From positions 265,589-329,588 of the forward strand of contig NZ_JWLV01000045.1 of NCBI RefSeq assembly GCF_000808535.1: a stretch of DNA of 64,000 nt. Direction: 5' to 3'. The DNA is from Vibrio sinaloensis (lineage in GTDB: Bacteria; Pseudomonadota; Gammaproteobacteria; Enterobacterales; Vibrionaceae). Positions 16,803 through 27,200 of this stretch are shown in pieces. Below the pieces are notes generated by a model. It saw only the letters and a list, made by a program, of their open reading frames with translations. It made no database searches and had not been told where the DNA came from. How positions within the stretch are numbered: position 1 is the stretch's first letter; every line of letters starts with the position of its first letter. Made by a program: the position numbers and the translations under genes.

Positions 16803-18326
16803 TTAAAGGTTTTCTAGGTTATCCATCAGTTTGTAGAAGAATCCAATCGAGCGACCATACTCATCAACCAGAATTCGTTCGTTCACACCGTGGAAACCTT
16901 CAAACTCTTTCACACTTTCTAGTTGCAAAGCGGTAATGGTGTACACATCCGGTGCAAAATCACGCGCTTGGAAGTGCTTAGAGTCTGACCCACCGATAAC
17001 AAAGAATGGCGATACAATCAGGTCATTACCCCAGGTTTGGCGAATGGTTTTCTCTAGCATTTTGTATCCTTCACCGTTTGGATCGGCCACATTGGTTGCT
17101 GGCGTTGATGCTGAGATATCTCGTACTGTGATGCGCTCATCGCCGATGGCTTTTTTCACGTGTTCAATAATCACTTCAGGTGTATCACCAGGCATAGGGC
17201 GGAAGTTCACTACCGCTGTCGCGGCTGGTGGCAGTACGTTATCTTTGATACCGGCATTGAACATGGTCACTGCGGTTGTCGTGTGCAACATGGCACGCGT
17301 CACTTGGTTTTGCGACATCACATCAATAAACTTCTGCTCTAAATCGCTGATCGAATCGTTCTCTCCATAGGCCACCGCTTTGTACATTGGTTGCTGGTCT
17401 TCAGGTAACTCTGGCCCCATAAAGCGGTACTGGTAGCGAACCGCATCATGAATCTTGTATGGGAACTGCGCCGCTTCCACTTTTTCTACCGCTTTGGCTA
17501 GCGCAACAATATTCGACTCACCAGCAGGCTGCGAAGAGTGGCCGCCAATACCATTGATTGCGATCTCCAAGCTCACGTAGCCTTTCTGAGCAATACCAAT
17601 TAGGGCCGTATTGTCACGAATGCCCGGGAACACGCCTGGGATTAGCGGCGCTGATTCATCAATCACAAAGGCAATTTTGTCATAACGCTGCTCAATAATA
17701 TCCGCTGCCTGTTTTGCCCCTTCCGGTCCGCCAACTTCTTCATCATGACCAAACACAAACAAAATGGTGCGCTCTGGTTGGAAGCCTTCTTTAATCTTCA
17801 TTTCAGTGGCTTCTAAGATGGCGTGAATTTGGTTTTTGTCATCCAGAGAACCACGTCCCCAAATGTAGCCATCTTTGATCTCACCGGAAAACGGCTCGAC
17901 TTCCCATTGATCGCGAGATTCCTCTGCAATTGGCACCACATCTTGGTGAGCCATAAATACCGCCGGTGGCAGTGATGGGTCTTTGCCTTCCCAGGTGTAA
18001 ATTAAGCTAAATGGGCGCGGGTCGCCAACTAGTTCACGCTTCAGTGTTTTATGTACTAGAGGGTAAGATTCAACTAAGAAGTCGTGATAGTTGTTAAACG
18101 CCTCTTCATCAAAATCACTGCGGTCTTGATTTGAAATGGTTGGAAACTGAACCGCTTGAGATAGGCGTTGTGCCGCCCCTTCTAGATCCACTTTCACTTC
18201 AACTTGCTCAACACCTTGCATTTGCATTGAGCTAAAGTCTTGGTCTTCCACCGCCCAAGCAGACACACTTGCTGTAAGCGCAAGCGCAGAGGCGATACCT
18301 TTAAAAAGTTTGGTTTGCTTAGTCAT
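16803..18326 (-). CDS. exported M20 family metallopeptidase (carboxypeptidase S/PM20D1-like)
   Basis: 507 residues. A signal peptide ends near AWAVEDQ. The M20 zinc motifs are present: FMAHQDVVP (His and Asp), GRGSLDDKN (bridging Asp), GHDEEVGG (catalytic Glu and ligand), and a late GVNER with the final His just before it. The size and motifs suit the large M20 group that hydrolyses dipeptides or N-acyl amino acids. Being exported, it probably acts in the periplasm. AAGG precedes the ATG. It diverges from the AaeXAB-like operon across a 314-nt region with repeated CATATNCGA motifs. Confidence 0.85.
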   Translation of the reverse strand: MTKQTKLFKGIASALALTASVSAWAVEDQDFSSMQMQGVEQVEVKVDLEGAAQRLSQAVQFPTISNQDRSDFDEEAFNNYHDFLVESYPLVHKTLKRELVGDPRPFSLIYTWEGKDPSLPPAVFMAHQDVVPIAEESRDQWEVEPFSGEIKDGYIWGRGSLDDKNQIHAILEATEMKIKEGFQPERTILFVFGHDEEVGGPEGAKQAADIIEQRYDKIAFVIDESAPLIPGVFPGIRDNTALIGIAQKGYVSLEIAINGIGGHSSQPAGESNIVALAKAVEKVEAAQFPYKIHDAVRYQYRFMGPELPEDQQPMYKAVAYGENDSISDLEQKFIDVMSQNQVTRAMLHTTTAVTMFNAGIKDNVLPPAATAVVNFRPMPGDTPEVIIEHVKKAIGDERITVRDISASTPATNVADPNGEGYKMLEKTIRQTWGNDLIVSPFFVIGGSDSKHFQARDFAPDVYTITALQLESVKEFEGFHGVNERILVDEYGRSIGFFYKLMDNLENL

Positions 18327-18431
18327 TACTAATTACCTTCATTCGCGAGAAATAATTTGAGTCTGTGTCGTGTTGATGGGCTTAGTATTGATGTTTTTTT
18401 TGCCGCGAACCAATCGCATATGAAGGACCAA

Positions 18432-18446
18432 ACCCTACATATTCGA
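18432..18446 (+). repeat. direct repeat copy 1, candidate operator
   Basis: ACCCTACATATTCGA; 14 of 15 bases equal the copy at 18566. May be a regulator binding site. Confidence 0.45.
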
Positions 18447-18565
18447 ATCATCAATCCCGATTTCAGATAATAAGTGCGACATTAATGTTTATTGAGCCGC
18501 TCTGAGCATCTCTTTATTTATTGATTACACCGAAGTCACCAATCTCTTATGGGTTGATGGATACG

Positions 18566-18580
18566 ACCCTACATATGCGA
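18566..18580 (+). repeat. direct repeat copy 2, candidate operator
   Basis: ACCCTACATATGCGA, 61 nt upstream of the efflux operon start; its core CATATGCGA recurs at 21290-21298, before the next outer-membrane protein gene. Confidence 0.45.
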
Positions 18581-18640
18581 GTGTTGAATTACACCAAGCG
18601 CAGTTAATCTCTCGGAAAAGACGCTATACAGAGATCATTT

Positions 18641-18853
18641 ATGCACGCTATCCCTCACGAAATCGCTTGGGGTGAAGTCTATTTCACGCCACTGCTATTA
18701 GTTGCAGCCCTTGCGTACGGGCTTACCCTGCTAACCACCAATATGTCCGTCAAAACTGGGCTCTATCAATACATTTCTCACCCGACTCTGGCGGAGATAT
18801 GTCTGTTTGTGATTTTTACTGGCGTGATCAGCCAAGTTATTTCGATTGTTTAA
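18641..18853 (+). CDS. DUF1656 small membrane protein (AaeX-like)
   Basis: 70 residues with two hydrophobic helices. IPHEIAWGEVYFTPLLLVA is the characteristic opening of DUF1656, the small inner-membrane subunit of AaeXAB-type efflux systems. First gene of the operon, 13 nt before the membrane fusion gene. Its role in the pump is not known in detail. Confidence 0.85.
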   Translation: MHAIPHEIAWGEVYFTPLLLVAALAYGLTLLTTNMSVKTGLYQYISHPTLAEICLFVIFTGVISQVISIV

Positions 18854-18866
18854 TAAGGGGAAGAAA

Positions 18867-19730
18867 ATGGTTAAGCGCTATTTGGTGACTCTGATCCTAG
18901 TACTGGGGGCTGGAGCCGTGATCGCCAACTTTTATTCGATATTCACGCAAAATCCGTGGACACGCGATGGTCGCGTCAGTGCCTATATCGTTTCGATTAC
19001 ACCTCGTGTCACTGGCCAAGTGACCGCCATTCATATCTCAGACAACAGTCGGGTCACAAAAGGCGATCTGCTGTTTGAAATCGATGACAGCTTGTACCAA
19101 GCGGCATATCACAAAGCCATTGCATCTCAACAACAAGCCCAAGCCGCCCTCGATAAAGCGCTCAATGAAGAAAAGCGTGCGCTCGCGCTACAAAGCCGGA
19201 CTCCAGGCTCTGTTGCGACGCTCACGCTCAACAACTTGAACAACGCGGTCGACTCGGCTAGAGCTAACTTAAACCTAACAAAAGCCATGGTTGAAGAGGC
19301 CAAACTCAACCTTGATTACACCAAAGTCTACGCATCAACCGATGGGTTCATTAGTAATTTTCATTTGCGGGTGGGCTCTCAGGTTGTCGCCAACAGTCCG
19401 GTTGTTGCGCTGATTGATGCCAATAGTTTCTGGGTAGAGGGCTATTTCAAAGAAACCGACCTAGAAGGCGTGGATCCCAATGACAAAGCATTCGTGACCT
19501 TGCTTATCGACCCAGACAAACCTTTAGCAGCAGAAGTGAGCAGCATTGGCTACGGCATCGCCAAGCAAGACGGCATAACAGGCAGTGAACTGCTACCAAA
19601 TGTGAACCCGAATTTTCAGTGGATTCGACTGGCTCAGCGCATTCCCGTTAAGGTGACATTAAAAGAAAAACCCAAAAACTTGCAGTTACGTGTTGGCATG
19701 ACGGCATCGATAAAAATCATTAAGCAATAA
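18867..19730 (+). CDS. HlyD-family membrane fusion protein (AaeA-like)
   Basis: 287 residues: an N-terminal membrane anchor, then biotinyl-lipoyl-like (VTPRVTGQVTAIHISDN-type) and coiled-coil segments (about 85-145), and the beta-barrel portion (NSFWVEGYFKETDL). It would bridge the inner-membrane pump to an outer-membrane channel. AAGGGGAAG precedes ATG 18867; a TTG frame 21 nt earlier overlaps the previous gene and is not used. AaeA proteins export aromatic carboxylic acids, but the substrate here is not determined. Confidence 0.85.
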   Translation: MVKRYLVTLILVLGAGAVIANFYSIFTQNPWTRDGRVSAYIVSITPRVTGQVTAIHISDNSRVTKGDLLFEIDDSLYQAAYHKAIASQQQAQAALDKALNEEKRALALQSRTPGSVATLTLNNLNNAVDSARANLNLTKAMVEEAKLNLDYTKVYASTDGFISNFHLRVGSQVVANSPVVALIDANSFWVEGYFKETDLEGVDPNDKAFVTLLIDPDKPLAAEVSSIGYGIAKQDGITGSELLPNVNPNFQWIRLAQRIPVKVTLKEKPKNLQLRVGMTASIKIIKQ

Positions 19731-19739
19731 GGGGTCATA

Positions 19740-21119
19740 ATGCTCAATCAGTCGACAAAAGAAGCGCTTAAAGCGGCGTTGGCGATCGTCATTGCCCTTT
19801 GTCTTGCCATCTGGTTTGAGTGGGATAAACCCTACTGGGCCGGCATCACCGCCGCTGTTCTGGCACTGAACGAAACGTTCGCACACTCTTTGCAAAAAGG
19901 ACAGAATCGAGTGCTCGGCGCTTTGATGGGCGCGGGTTACGCACTGTTTTTGATTAGCTATTTTTCTCAAGACCCAGTTTTATTTGTCGTGTTCTATGCT
20001 TTGCTGCTTGCCGCCAGCTTGTTTATGGCGAGCGATGAAAAGCGCGGCTATATCTTTGTTCAAGGCTACACCGTCTGTACCATCATCTGCTGTATGGGAG
20101 GCTTCGACAGCTTAAATACCTTTGACTACATCATCCTAAGGTTACAAGAAACCTTACTGGGAATTGGTGTATTTACCTTCATATATCGGCTAATTTGGCC
20201 GGTTAGCACTGAGACGGTATTTTCACGTCGTTATTGGCAGTTACATGCCAAATTACAGCAAGCGCTCAATCACTATCATAATGGCAGGCTAAGTAGCGAG
20301 ACCATTGCGCATATTCAGCACAGTGTCAGTCAACTTCATCACTTGCTCGAGCTGCCGAATCATGGCAGCTACGACTTGCAGTATTATCAGCACCAGTGGT
20401 TAGAAAGAGTGAGAGAAGTCGATGTGATTGTGCACATTATTGATAGCCTCAACCATAGACCTAGTGAGTTGGCCAATTACCTCGCAGACATTGAGCATAA
20501 TCTTGTATCGACGTGGAAAACGCCGCCGACTGAGCCTCTGCTACCTGCAGCCTTACTTAATATGGCCCAGCGTTATTCAAGTCATAAACCTTCGTTAAGA
20601 CAACGCAGCCTAAAGCAGCATCTTAAAGACGATTGGAGAAAAGTGCTGCAAGGGACCAGTACCTTTCTGGCCTGCATATTGGCGTGGGTCTACCTTCCTG
20701 TACCTGGCGGCTTTATATTCCCAATGATTGCCGGCATCTTTGCCACCAATCTTCCCCCGCTACCCACCAGTGCGATTAGAGATGCGTTCTTTGGTGCTGT
20801 TGGCTTGGGCGGATTCTACTTACTGCAGTATTCACTCATCATGCCATCCTTCACTGAGTTGTGGCAGCTGCTCGCGTTTTACTTCATTAACATTGTGGCT
20901 ATTTGGAAGGTGTTCGATACTGTGCGATTGGGGATTTTTCGCGTGCTCGGGGTTAACTTGCTGTTGGTACTATCCTCCAGCGCGTTGAACCTCACGCCTT
21001 ACTATACTATCGAAATGCCGCTGATGATGCTGGTCTATGTATTGATTATTCTGGCGATAGCCAAACTTGTTTCCGATCTACTTACACCCTGTAAAACGAA
21101 GGTCGCGTTCGATAAATAA
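19740..21119 (+). CDS. FUSC family inner-membrane pump (short AaeB-like)
   Basis: 459 residues with an N-terminal six-helix-like hydrophobic block, a soluble middle region, and a second hydrophobic block, the FUSC/DUF2955 layout. It is clearly shorter than E. coli AaeB (about 655). AAGGGG precedes the ATG, 9 nt after the fusion protein gene, so XAB form one operon. Likely exports a small aromatic or organic acid; the substrate is unknown. Confidence 0.8.
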   Translation: MLNQSTKEALKAALAIVIALCLAIWFEWDKPYWAGITAAVLALNETFAHSLQKGQNRVLGALMGAGYALFLISYFSQDPVLFVVFYALLLAASLFMASDEKRGYIFVQGYTVCTIICCMGGFDSLNTFDYIILRLQETLLGIGVFTFIYRLIWPVSTETVFSRRYWQLHAKLQQALNHYHNGRLSSETIAHIQHSVSQLHHLLELPNHGSYDLQYYQHQWLERVREVDVIVHIIDSLNHRPSELANYLADIEHNLVSTWKTPPTEPLLPAALLNMAQRYSSHKPSLRQRSLKQHLKDDWRKVLQGTSTFLACILAWVYLPVPGGFIFPMIAGIFATNLPPLPTSAIRDAFFGAVGLGGFYLLQYSLIMPSFTELWQLLAFYFINIVAIWKVFDTVRLGIFRVLGVNLLLVLSSSALNLTPYYTIEMPLMMLVYVLIILAIAKLVSDLLTPCKTKVAFDK

Positions 21120-21163
21120 TCACTTGCCGCTGCGTCGATGCCCTGAGCGTCCTTAATGCCACG

Positions 21164-21193
21164 GCCTTGGTTCTCGCCAAGGCTGTTTCTATT
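21164..21193 (+). terminator. terminator of the efflux operon
   Basis: GCCTTGG / CCAAGGC stem with 6-nt loop, followed by TGTTTCTATTT. Confidence 0.55.
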
Positions 21194-21289
21194 TCATACC
21201 GTACTCTGATTTATTCACCTTTCGAGGAAACGTCTCTGATTAATCATCATAACTACGCTATTACGCTCACTTTGTAGGATTTCATCCAT

Positions 21290-21298
21290 CATATGCGA
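21290..21298 (+). promoter_or_regulatory. third CATATGCGA motif, upstream of the beta-barrel protein gene
   Basis: CATATGCGA lies 71 nt before the start at 21369 and matches the repeats at 18414-18423 and 18572-18580; a shared regulator is possible. Confidence 0.35.
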
Positions 21299-21368
21299 TT
21301 AACTCGCTTTCAAATACCCTCATAAAATCTCCACATACCCAATCAAAACAACTTGTGGAATCTACACT

Positions 21369-22127
21369 ATGAACCATTTTAAAAAAGCACTTTTAACCAC
21401 TCTTATCGGCACTACGCTAGTTGCAGGCGCTCACGCTGCAGACAATGCAAACAGCGAAGCACTTGACGCATCAGATATGACTCGCGCCTACTCAACTTTT
21501 TATGTCGGTGCAAGCAATAATGGCGACGTTAAAGCCTCTGGGTCTATCTCTTACCAATACGAAAATGGTATGGAGTCGATGTTCTCGCTAGAAGGAACAA
21601 TGAACAAAGAAGGCGAGTACAGTGATAGTCGCTTCCAGTACTTCCATGTATTCAATACTGGTAACTCGGTCTCGCCACGTGTCGCTGTCTCGCTTGATGT
21701 TGTCGATAATGACACGGCAACCACGGCCGCACTCGGTGCCATTTCAATTTTCCGCACCCCAATTGACTCACTAACGTTTTTTGCACGTGTTGGCGCTCTA
21801 ACCGGGACTTATTCTGACCAATCAATGAGTGCGTTTAACGTCACTGACGATAGCCTAGTTGGTGGAATGGGCGCAGCATACGCGGTATGGAAAACCGGCC
21901 AAGATGGTACTTTCTTAGCGTTATACCCAGAGGTGACATACTTGAGCGGTGACATCGACTCGACCACGGTGAAAACGACTTTAATGGCAGCAACCCCACT
22001 GAGCTCGGATAAAACCCGTTGGGGTCAAGTTAAGTTTGAAAACACCTCTGGCAGCATGGAATCGAGCAGTAAACACGTCGACATCAACGAGAATCGCGTA
22101 TGGTTTAACTACAAAGTGTATCTATAA
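21369..22127 (+). CDS. hypothetical outer-membrane beta-barrel protein
   Basis: 252 residues with a signal peptide (cleavage near AHAADN). The rest alternates short polar turns with beta-strand patterns (STFYVGASNN, SISYQYENG, FQYFHVFN) and ends in a hydrophobic strand (VWFNYKVYL), consistent with a small barrel. I do not recognise the family. It follows the efflux operon, so it could be a cognate outer-membrane component, but it does not look like a TolC-type channel. No other function can be supported. Confidence 0.65.
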   Translation: MNHFKKALLTTLIGTTLVAGAHAADNANSEALDASDMTRAYSTFYVGASNNGDVKASGSISYQYENGMESMFSLEGTMNKEGEYSDSRFQYFHVFNTGNSVSPRVAVSLDVVDNDTATTAALGAISIFRTPIDSLTFFARVGALTGTYSDQSMSAFNVTDDSLVGGMGAAYAVWKTGQDGTFLALYPEVTYLSGDIDSTTVKTTLMAATPLSSDKTRWGQVKFENTSGSMESSSKHVDINENRVWFNYKVYL

Positions 22128-22161
22128 CACTCTCGTCTAACCTGTCCTACTGTCCTCCATG

Positions 22162-22187
22162 GCCTGCGTGAAAACGCAGGCTTTTTT
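22162..22187 (+). terminator. Rho-independent terminator
   Basis: GCCTGCGT / ACGCAGGC stem, GAAA tetraloop, then TTTTTT. Confidence 0.9.
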
Positions 22188-22413
22188 GGTTTTTGCCCAA
22201 TCAGCGAGATCCATCACGCCAACACCAATTCGGTAGGATCACGTCCTCCAAACCTGATTATTAGCGCGCGGTGTTCGACGATAAAATCTTTGCCAAGCCC
22301 ACGTATTTGGCGTGGGGCATGAATACAGCGACACAGAACAAGGCGGATCTGTGATTAGTAAACCATCGCATTTTCATAGGGGTGAGAGTCGATGGCTTGG
22401 GAACGAAACATCT

Positions 22414-24075
22414 ATGCGTGCACTAGCAAATACACCGATTTTACTCACTGCACTTATCAGCTCACTCGTGAGTTTTGACAGCCTTGGCACAGAACAACCG
22501 CAAGAGGCTAATGGCATTCAAACCTACTCAGAAATCATGGCTCGTGGTCAGGATATTTTTGCTCGCTATGGCATCGACGATGATTTACCACGCTTAGGAT
22601 TGAGCTCGCTTACCGCAGGAGAGCATCTCGTCGAACACGTCGAGCGCCAAATCACTATCGGTGACGAAGTGCGGAAATCTCGGGTCTTCTTAGTTAAGGA
22701 TACCGATACGAAAGGGAACATCGATTTGCGCATCAAATACAACCCAAATGAACTGGATGAACGAGACGACGCGATCAGCGAAATTGAACGTAACACTCGC
22801 ACAGAATACCGATTGCGTGATTACGCGCAAAGCTATGACCCAAATAGCATCACAGCCACAGACATGCCGGATGGCAGCAACGTAGTGAGCTTCAATTACT
22901 CCAAATATGGTTTACCGCAAGACATCGCTTATTTTCGCTTCATGCGCGTCAATATCACTGTAAAGGATGGCGTTCCTCAAAGCATGACCATAACCAACTC
23001 GAAGCCATTTGACTTTGACAACTATCGAGTTGAAAGCTATCGCCAAACCATCACTTTTGCCACATTAGACAGCGGTAAGCTAATTCTAAGCAAAAAGGCG
23101 ATCGACATTAACGGCACCAAGAAGAATCAACCGATTCATGTTACTTCTGTTGCTGAGCCTATCGCCCTGTATAGTGAAGAGCGCGGCGTAGACATCATCA
23201 ATCAAGCAAGGCTCAGCGAAGTGTCCGATCCACGTATTCGGGAAGTGAGCGTTAAACTGGACCGCGTCTTTCCGCTAATGGGCGACATGATAAGACGAAA
23301 GGGAATTGACCTCCCCCTTCCTTACGGGGTATCAGTGGCGTATCGAAACCAAAACATGAATATTCCCTTTAATGATTTTACTATCGATGGGGTCAGGCTC
23401 AATGATCTCTTTGATCCCGAAGATTCCATTGGCTCGGTCAACGCCGAGAGCCTGAACATCCGTGGAGATGTGAACATCCTGCCTTTTTGGAATGTGTTTG
23501 GATACATCGGCAAAATTAACGTCGATGCAAATGTCGATGCCCAATATACTGGCGCTGCAGGTGAGTTCATCCAAGACAGATTGAACGACAAACTCCCAGG
23601 CTTAGGTGACCGATTCTGTGATAGCGAAAGCGTAGGCGCGTTATGCCACAGCGCAAGAGTCAACGTACCCTTACACCTAGAGTATGATTTACGCGGTGTT
23701 GGTACGACACTTTCTGTTGGCTATCGAGAGTTTTTTGCCTCCGTTACAGGCACGATTTCTCAAACCCGACTTAAAGGCGCGACAGAATGGGGGGATCCAA
23801 TTACCACCATTCAACCTATGATTGGCTATCAGCTGGTTGATTATCGCACGCAACTTTTTGTCGGCGCCGAATACCAAGGGCTTGAACCGAGAATGGAGGG
23901 GCACGTCAAAACCGGAGACATAGAGTTTGATTACGATATTGGCGTTGACTTGAATAAGTGGGCTTACATTGTTGGATTTAACAAGCAAATCGGTCGAAAC
24001 TACAACCTGACGTTTATGTACAACAAAGGCGAAACTCGTGATGCCTTAACTCTAAATTTGGGCTACCGTTTTTGA
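22414..24075 (+). CDS. hypothetical outer-membrane protein, large N-terminal region and C-terminal barrel
   Basis: The chosen start gives 553 residues. MRALANTPILLTALISSLVSF is a plausible signal peptide; the frame is open 34 codons further upstream without a signal. Residues up to about 300 are soluble and mixed; the last 200 contain repeated strand-like segments (NVFGYIGKINVDANVDA, SVGYREFFASVTGTIS, LTLNLGYRF ending in Phe), an outer-membrane barrel pattern. One Cys pair (CDSESVGALCHS) may form a disulfide. The family is not recognised. A strong terminator precedes it, so it is its own unit. Confidence 0.65.
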   Translation: MRALANTPILLTALISSLVSFDSLGTEQPQEANGIQTYSEIMARGQDIFARYGIDDDLPRLGLSSLTAGEHLVEHVERQITIGDEVRKSRVFLVKDTDTKGNIDLRIKYNPNELDERDDAISEIERNTRTEYRLRDYAQSYDPNSITATDMPDGSNVVSFNYSKYGLPQDIAYFRFMRVNITVKDGVPQSMTITNSKPFDFDNYRVESYRQTITFATLDSGKLILSKKAIDINGTKKNQPIHVTSVAEPIALYSEERGVDIINQARLSEVSDPRIREVSVKLDRVFPLMGDMIRRKGIDLPLPYGVSVAYRNQNMNIPFNDFTIDGVRLNDLFDPEDSIGSVNAESLNIRGDVNILPFWNVFGYIGKINVDANVDAQYTGAAGEFIQDRLNDKLPGLGDRFCDSESVGALCHSARVNVPLHLEYDLRGVGTTLSVGYREFFASVTGTISQTRLKGATEWGDPITTIQPMIGYQLVDYRTQLFVGAEYQGLEPRMEGHVKTGDIEFDYDIGVDLNKWAYIVGFNKQIGRNYNLTFMYNKGETRDALTLNLGYRF

Positions 24076-24123
24076 CGTTGTCGCCTTCTACACTTATCGC
24101 TCGATGTCCAAATCAATCCCTCA

Positions 24124-24163
24124 GTAAAACAAACTCCCGCTTGGTAGGAACACCAAGCGGGAG
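24124..24163 (-). terminator. terminator of the Tricorn protease gene
   Basis: Perfect 12-bp stem CTCCCGCTTGGT / ACCAAGCGGGAG with 6-nt loop (24134-24163); on the minus strand it is followed by TTTGTTTTAC. Confidence 0.8.
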
Positions 24164-24206
24164 ATAATACAAATGGCTTGCTCGCAGCTTTAACGAACAA
24201 CGCGTA

Positions 24207-27200
24207 TCACTGTTTTTGATCGAGCTGCTCTAACATGGCCTCCACTGCAACTTCAAGTTGACGGTCTTTATTCTTGGCAACATCTTCTGGCGATTTGTAG
24301 ACCAAGATGTCAGGGACAATCTCTTGGTTTTCAAACCAATTACCGTTGTCATCTTTGAAGCCCAACTGCGGAACACCATAGTTGATCCGAGACTCTTGAA
24401 GGCTTGGCCAAATAACCGCCGTCCCCGTCCCTGGTACGCGTTCGCCGACGAGCATTCCTAGCCCCTCTCGCTTATAAAAGAAAGGCGTGATCGAACCATC
24501 AGAGTAGCTGTTCGCATCGGCAATCATAATGCTTGGTTTTGCCCAGCGTCTTTCTGGGAATGACGTCAATTTATACCCATCACGAGTTTCAATCGAGCTG
24601 TGACGTACACCAGAAAGCACCTCCATCAATTGACTAGTCAGGTTACCGCCCATATTGAAGCGCACATCCACAACCACCGCTTCCTTGTCGCGGTACTTGC
24701 CAAACAGATCATTCTGCATTTGCTCAAAGCTATCTGGCCCCATTTCAGCTAAGTGGACATAGCCAAGTCGACCATTCGACAGTTTTTCCGTCAGCGCTTG
24801 ACGCTCCTCAACCCACGCATCATAAGCCAGTTGCCCTTCTTGCCAAACGCTAATTGGAACAAGCTTAAAGTCTTGTGCTGATTCATCACCCGGCTTCAAT
24901 ACATTGAGTTTGGTGACACGCCCCTGCTTAAAGTTGAGGTGGGAGTAAATGTCTTGATTTGGCGCGATCTCTACCCCATCTACCGCGTAAATGATACTAC
25001 CCGCTTTGATTGGAGACTGGTAGGTATCCGCAGGTCCGCCTGCCAATACCGCTTTTACTCGCACGCCTTTGCCTCGGTAATTGTGATCATAAAACAGACC
25101 GAGTGAAGACGGCTCTTCCCAAGTACTTAGCGAATCATCAAACTGGGAGCCCGTATGAGAGGCATTCAATTCACCGGCAAGCTCGCTCAGCAGCTCAGCA
25201 AAATCAATGTAGTTGTGAATACCCGGAAGCTGCTGTTTGTACAACTCACCATACTTATCCCAATCAACGCCGTGCATGTTCGGATCGTAGAACTTCACTT
25301 TGGTCAACTGCCACACATGGTCAAACATGGCGCCAACTTCGGCTGAAAAGTCGTAATTGGCCTGCGCTGCGTAGTCAATGTATTCGCTCTCGGCTGCCAC
25401 AACATTGAGCTTCTCGATGCCTTGGTCACCAATGATCACCAAGGTTTCATCATCGGGCGCCATAGCAGCAGCGCGAACGTCGTAGTAACTGCGCGTGAAC
25501 AGAGGTGTGCGCTCTCCGGTTGTAAGGTCAATCTCAAAGATTTCCGCATTATCCCCTTCAGCACTGATGACCACCATATACTGATTGTTTGCCGATAAGT
25601 GAGTGAACATCGGTGACGTCGAGTAATCGGTGACGCGCTCAGTTCGATATTTCAATCCCTTCTCTTCAATGATGGTTGGCTCAGGTGGCGAATTTTCAGC
25701 ATCACTCTCTTGGTTTGCCGCGATCTCTTCATCAAGCCAACGCTGTTCATCGGTCTTATTGGCATTAAACTGCGCTTGCTGGTTTAAGTAAGTGATGTAG
25801 ATATCTTGCTGCTGGGCGAAGCCATCAATGCCATAAGTAGAATTGGCGTTACTCAACCAATACACCGCTTGGCCATCTTGAGAGAATTTCGGGCGATTTT
25901 GGGTAAACCCGCTCTTAGTGATATTGATCGGCGCTTCACTACCATCGGCTTTGATCAGAACAACGTCACTGTCTAACTCAGAGTTGTTGCGCGTCGCCAC
26001 ATATTCACTATCTGGGGACCAGCTGTACGACAAATCCCCATCCATGTAGGAATAGAGCGCTTGATTATCCAACAATGTATACGTTGCATCTTGCTCAAGA
26101 TCGTACACTTTCAGCGTATTGCGATCTTCTCGATACAACACGCGCTTACCGTTCGGTGAATAGAGCGGCTGGAACTCATCGACTGGTTTATCAGACAATT
26201 GCTCTTCGACAATATCATACGATGTCGAGAAGCTTTTCCCCGTGTCATTTACATAACTTTGGAATACATCCCAGTTACCGTTTCGCTCCGACGCATACAT
26301 GATGGAGTAGCCGTCGTTTGAAAATGAGATGTCTCTCTCTGCCGCTGGCGTGTCGGTAATTCGTTTCGTCATGCCAGATAATAGCGACACAACGTACACA
26401 TCCCCACGGGCAACAATCGCCACTTCAGGCGCGTATGGTGAGACCGCAATTTCCGTCGCTTCATGATTCAAAGTCACAAAGCGTCGCCCCTGATTTAGCG
26501 AGGTTTGACGAATAAACACATCAACAGGTTTTGCGTCTTCCTGCTCTGCTTTTTTAAGCCAAATTTGGCCGTTATAACCGTAGGCGAGATCACCGCTTAA
26601 ACTCGCACTAAGGAAACGAACTGGTAAGGTGTCATGGTTGGTGATTTGCTCTGGCTCAGCGCCATCCTCCATGCGCTTTTTCCACACATTGAATGACCCA
26701 GAACGTTCAGACAAATAGTAAAAGCTTGAGTCATCACTCGCCCAAACGGCATTTCTGTCTTCGCCGCGAAACGAAGTGAGTTTACGATGCAGCTTCGTTT
26801 GCGTGTCATAACGCCAAATGTCACGAGTGGCGTCGGAAACTGCTCGCTTTCGCCACTCTTGCTCAAATGAAGGCTCATCAGTGTAGAGATATGCGGTGCC
26901 ATCCTGCTTCATTGACAACGCACTCACTGGATTTGATAACAGCAGCTTCTCACGTCCACCTTCGCTTGATACGGAATACAAGCGCTTGCTGCTATTGCCC
27001 ATAAAGCCGTTATTTAGCGTTGCGTCACTGTCACCAAGTCGTCTTGAACTGAACAACACCTCTGAACCATCAGAACTAAATGCGTATGGCACGTCGGCGC
27101 TTGAGTGGTAGGTCAACCTTTTCGCTTGTCCACCAGTAACGGGCACGATGAACACATCACCAGAACCAAACCGTTTCGATTGAAACGCAATCGACTGACC

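Larger units (their letters stand above)
18327..18640. other. divergent intergenic region with repeated CATATGCGA-type motifs
   Basis: No gene is seen. It holds the promoters of the M20 peptidase (left) and the efflux operon (right). ACCCTACATATTCGA (18432-18446) and ACCCTACATATGCGA (18566-18580) are a direct repeat differing at one base, 134 nt apart, and an inverted TCGCATATGA lies at 18414-18423. Confidence 0.6.

Noticed and set aside
18327..18640. CRISPR-like repeat array
   Set aside because: The repeats are short, unevenly spaced and only two or three copies; no cas genes are present.
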